Assembly (NCBI RefSeq): GCF_014076415.1
Contig: NZ_CP043568.1
Coordinates: 248,001 to 312,000 of the forward strand
Reading direction: 5' to 3'
Source of the DNA: Comamonas testosteroni
GTDB lineage: Bacteria > Pseudomonadota > Gammaproteobacteria > Burkholderiales > Burkholderiaceae_C
DNA: 64,000 nt
The position numbers were made by a program, and so were the translations under genes. Shown piece by piece: positions 27,631 through 36,488 of the stretch. Each line of letters opens with the position of its first letter. Position 1 is the first letter of the stretch. Below the pieces are notes generated by a model. The model had not been told where the DNA came from and did no database searches. It was given only the letters and a program-made list of their open reading frames with translations.

Positions 27631-29151
27631 TCAGGAAACGCGCAGCGCCTGTTCCTGCAGCAGGCGCTTGAGCACCTTGCCGTTGGGGCTGGTGGGCAGC
27701 TCAGCCAGGGGCACGATGCGGGCGGGCAGCTTGTAGGGCGCCAGCCGTTCTCGCAGGTGGGCACGCGCGGCAGCGATGTCCAGCGTGGCGCCGGGCTGCA
27801 GCTCGACGAAGGCGATGACCTCCTCGTTGCCATCGTTTTCGGGGCGGCCGACCACGGCGCTGCGCTGCACGCCGGGCAGCTCGTTGAGCGCCAGTTCCAC
27901 CTCGGCCGGATACACGTTGAAGCCCGAGCGGATGATCATTTCCTTGAGCCGCCCCACCACGAAGAGCGCGCCGTCGGCATGCAGCTCGCCCAGGTCGCCG
28001 CTGGCGTACCAGCCGCCCTCGCGCATCACGGCGGCCGTGGCCTGGTCATCGCGGAAGTAGCCGTGCATCAGGCCGCGCCCGCGTATCCACAGCTCGCCGC
28101 GCTCGCCCACCGGCAGGCTGCGGCCCGTGGCCGGGTCCACGGCGCGCACCTCGGCGCCTTCCACCACGTAGCCGGCGCTGGTGTCGGGCCGCTGCTCGCC
28201 CTGGCGCGTGAGGTGGACCGACCCTGCGTATTCCGACAGGCCGTAGCCATGGTGCAGCGCCTGGCCGAAGACGGCCTCCACGCGTTTCTTGAGCGTCAGG
28301 TCCAGCGGTCCTGCGCCGGTATAGACATAGCGCAGCGCTGGCGCCTGCGGGTGTGCAATGCCCTGCTCCTGCAGATAGGCCAGCAGGCGCGCGTACAGCG
28401 CAGGCGGCCCCTGCAGTTGCGAGATGCCGTGGCGCGCCAGCGCGTCCAGCAGGTCGGCCGGGTCGAACTGCGGGCGCATCACCATCTGCGCGCCTGCATG
28501 CAGCGAGGCCAGCAGCACCGTGCCCAGGCCGAAGATATGGGTCATGGGCACGAAGGCATAGCTGCGGTCCTGCGGACCCAGGCCGCGCGATGCGGCCGAG
28601 ACGCACGCGAACAGCGTCAGCGCGTCATGCCCCACCATCACGCCCTTGGGCGTGCCCGTGGTGCCCGAGGTGAAGATCAGCGCCGCCACCTCGTCCTGCA
28701 GCGCACCGGATTCGGCCACCGCCTCAGCGCGCACGGGGCTGTGCTGCATGCCGGCCAGTGCCGAGTCGCCTGCGCCAAAGCGCCGCGCGTGGCCGCTGGC
28801 GCTGTCCGATGCGGCCGAGGTGAAATACACCACGCGCGCATCGGCCTTGGCTGCAAAGGCATCGATCTCGCCGGGTGCCATGCGTGCGTTTACGCCGCAG
28901 GACCAGGCGCCCACGCGGCTGCAGGCCAGGATCAGTGCCGCATGCTCGGGGCAGTTCTCGGCCACGACCAGCACGCGGTCGCCGGGCCGCACCTGCAGCG
29001 CACGCAGCTCGGCCTCGGCCGTGTCCGCCAGCGCGCCCAGCTCGGCAAAGCTCAGGCTGCTGCCGTCGGGCAGGTGGATGAAGGGACGCTGCGGCGCTTC
29101 GGCCAGCCAGCGGTCCAGCAGATGGTGTATTCGTTGATTCATGGATGCCAT
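27631..29151 (-). CDS. Acyl-CoA synthetase (AMP-forming, class I adenylate-forming)
   Basis: A 506-residue acyl-CoA ligase. The P-loop-like motif is IFTSGTTGTPKGVMVGH (near residue 160). Later motifs are YGLSEYAGSVH, WYASGDLGELHADG, GRLKEMIIRSGFNVYPAEVE and, near the C-terminus, the lysine of SPNGKVLKRLL. It activates a carboxylic acid to its CoA ester with ATP. The ATG at 29151 has AAAGG 8 bases upstream. It ends the operon that runs from 36203, after repeat copy 2, and probably supplies the acyl-CoA that the upstream enzymes degrade. Confidence 0.88.
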   Translation of the reverse strand: MASMNQRIHHLLDRWLAEAPQRPFIHLPDGSSLSFAELGALADTAEAELRALQVRPGDRVLVVAENCPEHAALILACSRVGAWSCGVNARMAPGEIDAFAAKADARVVYFTSAASDSASGHARRFGAGDSALAGMQHSPVRAEAVAESGALQDEVAALIFTSGTTGTPKGVMVGHDALTLFACVSAASRGLGPQDRSYAFVPMTHIFGLGTVLLASLHAGAQMVMRPQFDPADLLDALARHGISQLQGPPALYARLLAYLQEQGIAHPQAPALRYVYTGAGPLDLTLKKRVEAVFGQALHHGYGLSEYAGSVHLTRQGEQRPDTSAGYVVEGAEVRAVDPATGRSLPVGERGELWIRGRGLMHGYFRDDQATAAVMREGGWYASGDLGELHADGALFVVGRLKEMIIRSGFNVYPAEVELALNELPGVQRSAVVGRPENDGNEEVIAFVELQPGATLDIAAARAHLRERLAPYKLPARIVPLAELPTSPNGKVLKRLLQEQALRVS

Positions 29152-29184
29152 GGCATGGCCTTTGCAAATGGTGCGGCCCCACTC

Positions 29185-29254
29185 GGAGACACCGAGGAAG
29201 TGCCACCCCGCACCGAGGGTGTCAGGGGGAAGGCGCGAAGCGACCCAGGGGGTG
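29185..29254 (-). repeat. GC-rich 3'-end repeat family, copy 2 (shortened)
   Basis: A 70-bp shortened copy: the CGACCCAGG..GGAAGGCGCGAAGCG end and the GGAGACACCGAGGAAG end are kept and the central block is missing. It begins directly at the stop codon of the Bug gene (29255) and ends 33 bp before the acyl-CoA ligase start. Confidence 0.75.
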
Positions 29255-30277
29255 TCAGTCCACCACAATTCCTTGCGTGACGGTGGCCCACATCGCGCGT
29301 TCTTTTGCACCGCGCTCGGCCAGTTTCTGGGGGGCGCCGGTCCACTCTTCGTAGCCCAGTTCCTTGAGGCGCTTGCGCAGCTCCGGCTGGGCCAGGGCGG
29401 CGTTGATGGACTTGTTCAGGCGGGCCACGAGTTCGGGCGACATGCCCTTGGGCCCATAGACGCCATACCAGCCGCCCACGTCGAAGCCCTTGAGGCCTTC
29501 GATGCCGGACTCGGCAAAGGTGGGCACATCGGGCAGCGAGGCATTGCGCTGCGGGGAAGTCACGGCCACGGCGCGCACCTTGCCGCCCTGGATGTAGCTG
29601 CTGGCGGTGCTGATGATGTCCAGCATCATGCTCAGCTGGCCGCCGATCACGTCGGTCATGGCCGGTGCGTTGCCCTTGTAGGGAATGTGGTTCATCTCGA
29701 TGCCGCTGCGCCGCGCGAACAGCAGCGCGCCCAGGTGGTTGGATCCGCCCACGCCGGCCGAGCCGTAGTTGAGCTTTTGCGGATGGGCCTTGGCATAGGC
29801 CGCTAGCTCGGCTGTGGTCTTGTAGGGCTCGTTGTTGTTGACCACCAGCACGTTGTAGTAGCTGAGCACGGGCGCCACGGGCGTGAGGTCACGGGCCGGG
29901 TCGAAGGACATCTTGCTCATCACGTTGGGGCTGATGGTGATGGTGGGGCTGGCCGCGAACCACAGCGTGAGGCCGTCGGGCCTGGCGCGCACGACCTCGC
30001 TGCCGGCCATGGTGGCGTTGGCGCCGGGCTTGTTCTCCACCACCACCGAGGCGCCCAGCTCCTTGGTCAGCGCCACGCTGAGCAGGCGGGCGCCCTGGTC
30101 CACGGGGCCACCGGCCGAGTAGCCCACGATCAGGCGCACGGGCTGCGCGTCCTGCGCGGCGGCGGGGAGGGCGGTCAGGGCGCTCAGGGTGGCTAGGGCG
30201 GTCACCAGGGACGCCAGAAGCGGGGCATGGGCCAGGGTGGCCAGGGCCTTGCGGCGGTGTTGGGCGGGCATGTGCAT
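29255..30277 (-). CDS. Bug/TctC-family periplasmic solute-binding protein
   Basis: A 340-residue Bug receptor with a signal peptide of about 41 residues ending LPAAAQ. Family segments are VRLIVGYSAGGPVDQGARLL, VVVENKPGANATMAGSEVV, HIPYKGNAPAMTDVIGGQLSMM and LPDVPTFAESGIEG. AGGAGAC lies before the ATG at 30277. It sits within the beta-oxidation-like operon between the thiolase and the acyl-CoA ligase, so it probably binds the acid that the operon degrades. Confidence 0.9.
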   Translation of the reverse strand: MHMPAQHRRKALATLAHAPLLASLVTALATLSALTALPAAAQDAQPVRLIVGYSAGGPVDQGARLLSVALTKELGASVVVENKPGANATMAGSEVVRARPDGLTLWFAASPTITISPNVMSKMSFDPARDLTPVAPVLSYYNVLVVNNNEPYKTTAELAAYAKAHPQKLNYGSAGVGGSNHLGALLFARRSGIEMNHIPYKGNAPAMTDVIGGQLSMMLDIISTASSYIQGGKVRAVAVTSPQRNASLPDVPTFAESGIEGLKGFDVGGWYGVYGPKGMSPELVARLNKSINAALAQPELRKRLKELGYEEWTGAPQKLAERGAKERAMWATVTQGIVVD

Positions 30278-30439
30278 GTCTCCTGAAAAAAATGAATGAA
30301 GCGCTGCCGTGGCCTGCGGCGGCGCTCCCGGTCTGCGCCGGACATGCAGGCAATGGTGCGCAGGCGGGCGCTTCTTGGGAATCTGCTTTTGCCTAAGCCG
30401 GGGTTTGCCGGCTGTTAGGACGTCCTGGGAAGACAGGTC

Positions 30440-30640
30440 CGCGCCCGCCTGCCAGCTGGGGGCGGCGGTGACGATGGCCTCGCGCAGGAACTGCTGGAAG
30501 GCGCGCGCTGCCATGGTGGGCTGGCGGTCGGGCATGCGCACCAGGTACATGGCATTGCCCAGGCCGGAGAACACCACCTGGTCCAGCACGGCCACCAGCG
30601 TGCGTTGGCCGTCACCTCCAAGCGTGAAGGCTTCGGGCGC
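30440..30640 (-). pseudogene. Probable 3' remnant of a LysR regulator
   Basis: Between the thiolase stop and the Bug start the minus strand reads text like LVAVLDQVVFSGLGNAMYLV followed by MPDRQPTMAARAFQQFLREA. This has the shape of a LysR C-terminus (GLG turn, then RARAFxxFL). There is no start codon with a helix-turn-helix domain and no clear stop. It is best read as a decayed fragment. The match is by eye only. Confidence 0.4.
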
Positions 30641-30663
30641 GCGTGCGGATTGAGGCGGGAAGC

Positions 30664-31872
30664 TCACACCCGCTCGAACACCGCCGCAATCCCCTGGCCG
30701 CCGCCTATGCACATGGTCTCCAGCCCATAGCGGCCCTTGCGGCGCTCCAGCTCGTGCAGCAGCGTGGCCAGAATGCGCACGCCGGTGGCGCCTATGGGGT
30801 GGCCCAGGGAGATGCCGGAGCCGTTGACGTTGAGCTTGTGGTCTATGGCGTCCTGGTCGTTCCACTCCCAGCCCTTGAGCACGGACAGCACCTGGCAGGC
30901 AAAGGCTTCGTTGAGTTCGATCAGGTCCATCTGGTCCAGCGTGAGGTGCAGGCGTGCCAGCAGTTTCTTGACGGCGGGCACGGGGCCTATGCCCATGTGC
31001 GAGGGCTCGCAGCCTGCGGCGGCCCAGCCCACCATGGCGGCCATGGGGGTGAGGCCCAGTTCGGCCAGCTTGTCCTCGGCCACGATCAGGCAGGCGGCGC
31101 TGGCGTCGTTTTGCTGGCTGGCGTTGCCGGCCGTGACCGTTCCATTGGGCATGAGCACGCGCAGCTTGGCCAGGCTGTCCATGGTGGTTGCGGCGCGGAA
31201 GCCCTCGTCCTGGCTGAACAGCAGAGGCTCGCCCTTGCGCTGGGGCACGGATACGGGCACGATTTCATCGTTGAAGCGGCCGGCGGTCCAGGCTGCAGCC
31301 GCACGCTGGTGGCTGCGCACGGCATAGGCGTCGGCTGCCTCGCGGCTGATGCCGTAGTCGCGCGCCAGGTTCTCGGCTGTCTCGATCATTCCCGAGATCT
31401 TTCCGAAGCGCTCCACGGGCTGGGAGCGCTCGCGGCCGCGGTCCAGGCGGTCATAGAAGCGCACATTGCCCGAGCGCGCGCCCCAGCGCATGTCGGTGCT
31501 GTAGTACTCGATGTTGCTCATGCTCTCCACGCCGCCCGCGATCACCACATCGGCGGCGCCGCTTTGCACCATCATGGCCGCCGTAACCACGGCCTGCAGG
31601 CCGCCGCCGCAGCGGCGGTCCAGCTGCATGCCCGGCACCTCTACCGGCAGGCCGGCCTGCAGCGCGGCCCAGCGGCCCACGCAGGGCGTTTCGCTGCTGG
31701 CGTAGGACTGGGCGAAGACCACGTCGTCGATGCGTGCGGGGTCGATGCCGCTTTTCTCGACCACGGCGCGCACCGTGGTGGCGGCCAGCTCCTCGACCGA
31801 TACAGGCCGCAGGCTGCCGCCGAAGGTGCCCACGGGCGTGCGAAGGGGGGTGACGATGGCGGCTCTGCGCAT
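30664..31872 (-). CDS. Acetyl-CoA acyltransferase (thiolase)
   Basis: A 402-residue thiolase with all catalytic residues: C88 in DRRCGGGLQAV, H358 in SLGHPIGATG and C388 in METMCIGGGQG. It starts MRRAAIVTPLRTPVGTFGG. It cleaves a 3-ketoacyl-CoA with CoA to acetyl-CoA and a shortened acyl-CoA. It lies 27 bp after the CoA-transferase gene in the same operon. In contrast to the thiolase-fold protein at 22892, this one looks fully active. Confidence 0.93.
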   Translation of the reverse strand: MRRAAIVTPLRTPVGTFGGSLRPVSVEELAATTVRAVVEKSGIDPARIDDVVFAQSYASSETPCVGRWAALQAGLPVEVPGMQLDRRCGGGLQAVVTAAMMVQSGAADVVIAGGVESMSNIEYYSTDMRWGARSGNVRFYDRLDRGRERSQPVERFGKISGMIETAENLARDYGISREAADAYAVRSHQRAAAAWTAGRFNDEIVPVSVPQRKGEPLLFSQDEGFRAATTMDSLAKLRVLMPNGTVTAGNASQQNDASAACLIVAEDKLAELGLTPMAAMVGWAAAGCEPSHMGIGPVPAVKKLLARLHLTLDQMDLIELNEAFACQVLSVLKGWEWNDQDAIDHKLNVNGSGISLGHPIGATGVRILATLLHELERRKGRYGLETMCIGGGQGIAAVFERV

Positions 31873-31899
31873 GGTGTTGTCTCCTTGGGAATCAGTGGA

Positions 31900-33192
31900 T
31901 CAGGAAAAGGCTGCGCCGCATTGGCGCAGCAGGGTATGTGCCTGTTGTTCCAGGTCGGCGCGGTGCTCCGGTGCCGCGATGTCGATCAGCCGTTTCACGC
32001 GGCGCGACAGCGTCTGGCCGCGCAGGTCGGCCACGCCGTGTTCGGTGACGATGAGGCCGGCATCGCTGCGCGGCGTACTGACGGGACCGGACAGCCGCAC
32101 GACGATGCGGGTCGCACCCCCGGCAGTGGCGGGCAGGGCGATGATGGGCAGGCCGCCGCGGCTGCGTGCCGCGCCGCGCAGAAAGTCCACGGCGCCCCCC
32201 ACGGCGCCCACGTAGACGCCGCCCGCCACCTCGGAGTTGATCTGGCCCGTGAGGTCCACCTCCACTGCCGAATTGATGGCGGCCAGCCGGTGGCTGGCCG
32301 CCAGCACCTCGGGGTCGTGCGTGTAGCGCGTCTCGCGCAGTTGCAGTGCGGGGTTGCGGTGTGCCCAGCGCCTGAGCGATTCGCCCCCCATGAGGATGCC
32401 GCCGATGCCCACGCCGCGGTCCTGGCTCTTGTGCGCGTGGGTCAGCACGCCGGCTTCGGCCAGGGCGGCAATGCCGTCGCCCACAGCGCCGCTGTGCAGG
32501 CCCAGGTCGCGGTGGCCGTGCAGGGCGGCGAGCACGGCCTCGGGCAGGTTGCCCACGCCCACCTGCAGCGTGGCGCCGTCTTCGATGAGGGCGGCCACAT
32601 GGCCGGCAATGGCCTGCTCGGCAGGGCCGGGCGCGCTGCGCGCCTGGCCCAGCGGAGGGTGTTCGGCATCGACCAGCAGGGCGAAGTCGCCGGCCTGCAG
32701 GTGCAGGCTGCCATGCGTCCAGGGAATGACGGGGTTGACCTCGCCGATCAGCACGCGTGCCTTGCGTATGGCGGCCGGCAGGTATTCATGCACCAGGCCC
32801 AGGCTGTAGCGGCCCTGTGCGTCGGGCGGGGACAGCTGCAGCAGCACCACTTCGGCAGGCAGCAGGCCATCGTCGATCAGGCTGGGCAGGTGGGAGTAGT
32901 GGCTGGGCAGGATGTCCAGCACGCCCGCCTGGGCCAGTGCGCGGTGCGGGCCGCCGGCCGCATAGCCGAAGAAGTCGATGGCGTCGGCATGTGCCGGTTG
33001 CAGCGTGCCCGATGCGCCCATGCCCACGAAGACGCGCAGCCGGCCGCCCCGCGCCAGTGCCTGGCGCTGCGCGACCACGGCGCGCGTGAGCGTCAGCGGC
33101 TCGGCCGTGGCCTGGCCCCACCACAGCGTGTCGCCTGGGCGGATCAGGGCCTGCAGCCTTTCTTGCAGTGCGTCCGGCGGCAGCACGCTCAT
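31900..33192 (-). CDS. Acetyl-CoA hydrolase/transferase family CoA-transferase
   Basis: A 430-residue class I CoA-transferase of the 4-hydroxybutyrate/acetyl-CoA hydrolase group. Segments include DTLWWGQATAEPLTLTRAV, ATLQVGVGNLPEAVL, LHSGAVGDGIAALAEAGVL and the C-terminal GLIVTEHGVADLRGQTLSRRVKRLIDIA. The catalytic glutamate expected in this family lies in the SAVEVDLTGQINSE region. Its ATG overlaps the enoyl-CoA hydratase stop by four bases. It should move CoA between acids, perhaps activating the operon's substrate with a product CoA ester. Confidence 0.85.
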   Translation of the reverse strand: MSVLPPDALQERLQALIRPGDTLWWGQATAEPLTLTRAVVAQRQALARGGRLRVFVGMGASGTLQPAHADAIDFFGYAAGGPHRALAQAGVLDILPSHYSHLPSLIDDGLLPAEVVLLQLSPPDAQGRYSLGLVHEYLPAAIRKARVLIGEVNPVIPWTHGSLHLQAGDFALLVDAEHPPLGQARSAPGPAEQAIAGHVAALIEDGATLQVGVGNLPEAVLAALHGHRDLGLHSGAVGDGIAALAEAGVLTHAHKSQDRGVGIGGILMGGESLRRWAHRNPALQLRETRYTHDPEVLAASHRLAAINSAVEVDLTGQINSEVAGGVYVGAVGGAVDFLRGAARSRGGLPIIALPATAGGATRIVVRLSGPVSTPRSDAGLIVTEHGVADLRGQTLSRRVKRLIDIAAPEHRADLEQQAHTLLRQCGAAFS

Positions 33193-33998
33193 GGCGCGCG
33201 GTCCCAGTCGAAGCGCGTGGGCTGCTTGTCCTTGAAGCGCTGCACCGCCTCCTGGTGGTAGTCGGAGCCACGGCACATCGTCTGGGCATAGGCTTCCAGC
33301 TCGGCCATGGCGCGTGCGTCCAGCTCGAAAGCCTGGTTCATGGCCGTCTTGGCCATGCCGATGGCGGCCGTGGACGCCTGACCAAAGCGGCGGGCCAGCG
33401 CCACGGCAGCGGCCTGCAGTGCTTCGCTGTCTTTCACGATCTCGTAGACCATGCCCAGCGACCTGGCTTCCTCGGCCTGCACGGTGCGCGCGGTGAAGAC
33501 CAGCTCCTTGGCCTTTTGCAGACCCACGATGCGCGGCAGCATGTGCATGGCGCCCAGGTCGGGCACCAGGCCGATGCGGCCGAACACGGCGCAGAACTTC
33601 GCGCGCCGCGTGCACAGCACGAAGTCGGCGGCCAGCGCCAGGCTCAGGCCCGCGCCGAAGGCCGGGCCGTCCACGGCGGCGATCACGGGCTTTTCGAGGT
33701 TGACCAGCTCGGGAAACCACTGGTGCAGGCTGCGCATGCGCTGGCGCCAGGGCAGGCCGGCCTGGCTGGCATCCATCATCTGGCGGATGTCGCCGCCCGA
33801 GCAGAAGGCGCCGCCCGCGCCCGTGAGGATGACGGTGTGCACCTGCGTGTCGTCACGCATCTGCGCCACGGCGGCGGCCAGGGCCGGGCGCATGGCCTGG
33901 TTGAGCGCGTTGCGGGCCTCGGGGCGGTTCAGCGTGATCGTGCCTATGCCGTCCTGGACGGAGGTCAATACGGGGGAGGTTTCAGGGGATGTAGTCAT
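33189..33998 (-). CDS. Enoyl-CoA hydratase/isomerase (crotonase family)
   Basis: A 269-residue crotonase-fold protein. The oxyanion-hole segments are AFCSGGDIRQM (near residue 65) and DGPAFGAGLSLALAADF (near 110). A conserved GRIGLVPDLG follows. In the second acid position of classical hydratases this protein has D in PDLGAMH, as in isomerase-like members, so it may be an isomerase or a specialised hydratase. It is coupled by ATGA to the CoA-transferase downstream. No strong ribosome site precedes ATG 33998. Confidence 0.85.
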   Translation of the reverse strand: MTTSPETSPVLTSVQDGIGTITLNRPEARNALNQAMRPALAAAVAQMRDDTQVHTVILTGAGGAFCSGGDIRQMMDASQAGLPWRQRMRSLHQWFPELVNLEKPVIAAVDGPAFGAGLSLALAADFVLCTRRAKFCAVFGRIGLVPDLGAMHMLPRIVGLQKAKELVFTARTVQAEEARSLGMVYEIVKDSEALQAAAVALARRFGQASTAAIGMAKTAMNQAFELDARAMAELEAYAQTMCRGSDYHQEAVQRFKDKQPTRFDWDRAP

Positions 33999-34095
33999 GG
34001 TGCCGAAGTTTGATTCTTGGGATCGAAAAAGCTGGAATGTCTTGCTTGCTCCTATGCACACCTGTGACGAGGCATTCAAATCGGCATGTCCCAAG

Positions 34096-34214
34096 TCAGG
34101 GACACCGAGCAAGGGCCTGGGCCGGCCGCGCCGCCCCGCAGCGAGGGTGTCACCGGCCGCCCGTATGCTCCCCTCCCGAAGGAGAGGGGGAAGGCGCGTA
34201 GCGACTCAGGGGTG
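34096..34214 (-). repeat. GC-rich 3'-end repeat family, copy 3
   Basis: A copy of the element that begins 7 bp after the stop codon of the MaoC-type gene (34221) and ends about 100 bp before the enoyl-CoA hydratase start. It has the CCCTGAGTCGCTACGCGCC end, the GGCGGCGCGGCCGGC block and the CTCGGTGTCCCTGA end. The central part differs from copy 1. Confidence 0.8.
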
Positions 34215-34220
34215 GTCCAT

Positions 34221-35126
34221 TCAAGCGAGCTCGGCGTAGCCATGGCTGAGCACGACTTTGTCGCGCTCCAGCACGCGGGCGCGAAACTGCAGCTGGCAGG
34301 GCTGGTCGGGCGTGCGCCAGATCTCGGTGACCAGGGTTTCGCCGGGATAGACGGGCGAGGTGAAGCGCACATCCAGCGCCTTCAGGCGCGCGGGATTGCG
34401 GTCGCCGCATTGGCGCAGCACGGCATGGGCCACCAGGCCGTAGCTGGCCAGGCCATGCAGGATGGGTCGCTCGAAGCCGGCCTTGCGTGCCACGGCCGGG
34501 TCGGCATGCAGCGGGTTGTAGTCGCCCATCAGGCGGTACAGCAGCGCAGCCTCGGGGCGTATGGCCTGGTTGTCGGTGAAGTCTGGCGCGCGGTCCTCGG
34601 GCGTGGGGCGCAGCGGCTCCAGGGGCGCATCGCTGGGCTGGCCGCCGTCCAGCAGGCTGTAGCCGCCATCGCCGCGCAGAAAGCTCACCTGCTGAACGGT
34701 GGCCAGCAGCTCGCCGCCGGCGGTCTCCAGGCGCCGCTCGGTCACCATGATGGCGCCCTTGCCTTCGCCCTTGTCCGTCAGGTGCGTGATGCGGTTGTGG
34801 CCCACCACGTCGGCGCTGGCCGGCAAGGGTCGGTGAAGCCGCATGCGCTGCTCGCCATGCAGCAGCTTCACCCAGTCGATGCCCGTATCGGCCTCGCGTG
34901 CCCAGAAACCCGGGTAGCCCAGCACCACGGCCTGCGAGGGCAGGGCGCGCAGCCCGCCCGGCGTCCCTTCGTAGAAGAAGGGCAGGGCTGCATCCGACAG
35001 CGGATCGCTGCCCAGGCCCAGGCTCAATGCATAGAGCATGGTGTCGCGCTCGCCATAGTGCTGGCGCACGGGCTCGAAGGGGCGCTGTTTCAGGTGGTCG
35101 TAGCGAATGGTCATGGAACGGGTCAT
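34221..35126 (-). CDS. MaoC-family (R)-specific enoyl-CoA hydratase, MFE-2 hydratase-like
   Basis: A 301-residue double-hotdog protein. The hydratase-2 motif is in RLMGDYNPLHADPAVARKAGFERPILHG, with the expected Asp and His (D in MGDYNPLH and the HAD segment), near residues 205-230. The N-terminal hotdog (YALSLGLGSDPLSDAALPFFYEG) matches the hydratase domain of peroxisomal multifunctional enzyme 2. It would hydrate a trans-2-enoyl-CoA to the (3R)-hydroxyacyl-CoA. ATG 35114 is an alternative start. It follows the MFE-2-like SDR with repeat copy 4 between them. Confidence 0.86.
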   Translation of the reverse strand: MTRSMTIRYDHLKQRPFEPVRQHYGERDTMLYALSLGLGSDPLSDAALPFFYEGTPGGLRALPSQAVVLGYPGFWAREADTGIDWVKLLHGEQRMRLHRPLPASADVVGHNRITHLTDKGEGKGAIMVTERRLETAGGELLATVQQVSFLRGDGGYSLLDGGQPSDAPLEPLRPTPEDRAPDFTDNQAIRPEAALLYRLMGDYNPLHADPAVARKAGFERPILHGLASYGLVAHAVLRQCGDRNPARLKALDVRFTSPVYPGETLVTEIWRTPDQPCQLQFRARVLERDKVVLSHGYAELA

Positions 35127-35183
35127 CTCGGTAATTGATTGCGCTGGCGCAATACCAACAGCCTTCAAAACCGGCGCACCCCA

Positions 35184-35281
35184 ACCCAGGGTCGCCGAGC
35201 AAGAGCCGCCTCGCGGCGAGGGCGCCGTCCCCCTCCCGCGAAGCGAGAGAGGGGGAAGCGGCGCAGCCGCTCAGGGGGTGC
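35184..35281 (-). repeat. GC-rich 3'-end repeat family, copy 4
   Basis: A 98-bp copy starting 4 bp after the SDR stop codon. It keeps the ACCCCCTGAGCGGCTGCGCC end and the CTCGGCGACCCTGGG end, with a TCTCTCGCTTCGCGGGAGGG hairpin in the centre. Confidence 0.75.
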
Positions 35282-35285
35282 TTTT

Positions 35286-36203
35286 CTAGACAGGATCCCA
35301 GCTGAAAACGTCGGCGGATCGGTCCAGCGGCACGAACGAGGCCTTGAGCGCGGGCATGCCGTGCTCGGCAATGAACTCGGGTGTCCAGCCTTCGCTGCGA
35401 TGCACCGATCGCAGCGGCCGGGGCTGGCTCATCAGAAACAGCTCGTTGTTGCGTACGGCAAAGACCTGGGCGTTCACATCCCTGGCCTGGTCGGACAGCA
35501 GATAGACCGCCAGCGGCGCGATCTTGTTGGGCGTCATCTGCTGGATCTTGGCCACACGTGCCTGCTGCTCGGGGGTATCGGTGGGAATGGAGCCGATCAT
35601 GCGGCTCCAGGCAAAGGGCGCGATGCAGTTGGAGCGCACATTGAACTTGGCCATGTCCAACGCAATGGATTTGGACAGGGCGGTCAGGCCCAGCTTGGCA
35701 GCGCTGTAGTTTGCCTGGCCCAGGTTGCCGATCAGGCCGGAGGTGGAAGTCATGTGGACCAGGGCGCCGCTTTCCTGCTCCTTGAAGTGGTTGGCGGCGG
35801 CGCGGCTCATGAAGTAGCTGCCGTAGAGATGAACCTTGATGACGGCGTCCCACTCTTCCAGGCTCATCTTGTGGAAGAACCGGTCGCGCAGGATGCCGGC
35901 GTTGTTGACCACGCCGTCGATGCGGCCGAAGCTGTCCACGGCGCACTGCACGATGCGGGCCGCGCTGGCGGCCTCGGCCACGCTGTCGGTGTTGGCCACG
36001 GCCTGGCCGCCTGCGGCCTTGATCTCATCGACCACCTTCTGCGCCGGGCCGGCGTCCGTGCCCTCGCCCGTGGTGGAGGTGCCGATGTCGTTGACCACCA
36101 CCTTGGCGCCCTCGGCCGCCATGGCCAGCGCCATGTCGCGCCCGATGCCGCCGCCGGCACCCGTCACCACCACTACCTTGTCCTGCATCATTTTCTGCGC
36201 CAT
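35286..36203 (-). CDS. Short-chain dehydrogenase, MFE-2 (R)-hydroxyacyl-CoA dehydrogenase-like
   Basis: A 305-residue SDR. The NAD motif is TGAGGGIG at residues 15-22, NNAG is near 98 followed by ILRDRFFHKMSLEEWDAVIKVHL, and the catalytic Ser, Tyr and Lys are in STSGLIGNLGQANYSAAKLG. This text, and a C-terminal extension beyond the usual 250 residues, match the dehydrogenase domain of peroxisomal multifunctional enzyme 2 (HSD17B4 type). It would oxidise a (3R)-hydroxyacyl-CoA to the 3-keto form. It is first in the operon running to 27631. GGGAACGG lies upstream of ATG 36203. Confidence 0.9.
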   Translation of the reverse strand: MAQKMMQDKVVVVTGAGGGIGRDMALAMAAEGAKVVVNDIGTSTTGEGTDAGPAQKVVDEIKAAGGQAVANTDSVAEAASAARIVQCAVDSFGRIDGVVNNAGILRDRFFHKMSLEEWDAVIKVHLYGSYFMSRAAANHFKEQESGALVHMTSTSGLIGNLGQANYSAAKLGLTALSKSIALDMAKFNVRSNCIAPFAWSRMIGSIPTDTPEQQARVAKIQQMTPNKIAPLAVYLLSDQARDVNAQVFAVRNNELFLMSQPRPLRSVHRSEGWTPEFIAEHGMPALKASFVPLDRSADVFSWDPV

Positions 36204-36410
36204 GGCTTGCCGTTCCCGTTCAGTGTTCGTTGGAAAGAAGTCGGAACCAAGCATGCCGGCAAACGCCGGGCCGCGCCATTCGGCAATCGCAAGGGCGGAC
36301 TTCGCGGGAATGAAAGCGGCGGCGGCCAGCATGCGCCAGCCCAGCCTTCAGCGGGGCCAAAGGCATGCCTAAGAAAACGCGGATTGCGGGCCGCTGCGCT
36401 TGTCCCGACC

Positions 36411-36485
36411 ATGATGGCCATGACAGAAAAGCAAGCTACCGACACCATCGACGCCGCAGCGCTGGCGCAACTTAAGTCCTGGCAG
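36411..36485 (+). pseudogene. 5' fragment of a mesaconyl-CoA-hydratase-like gene
   Basis: The frame reads MTEKQATDTIDAAALAQLKS then WQ from ATG 36420. It matches the first residues of the intact gene at 44716 (TVQIDAAALTKLQSWQ), with IDAAAL-x2-L-x-SWQ shared. The similarity stops at 36485, after which the sequence continues, in another frame, as a nitronate monooxygenase tail. Confidence 0.6.
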
Positions 36486-36488
36486 GCC

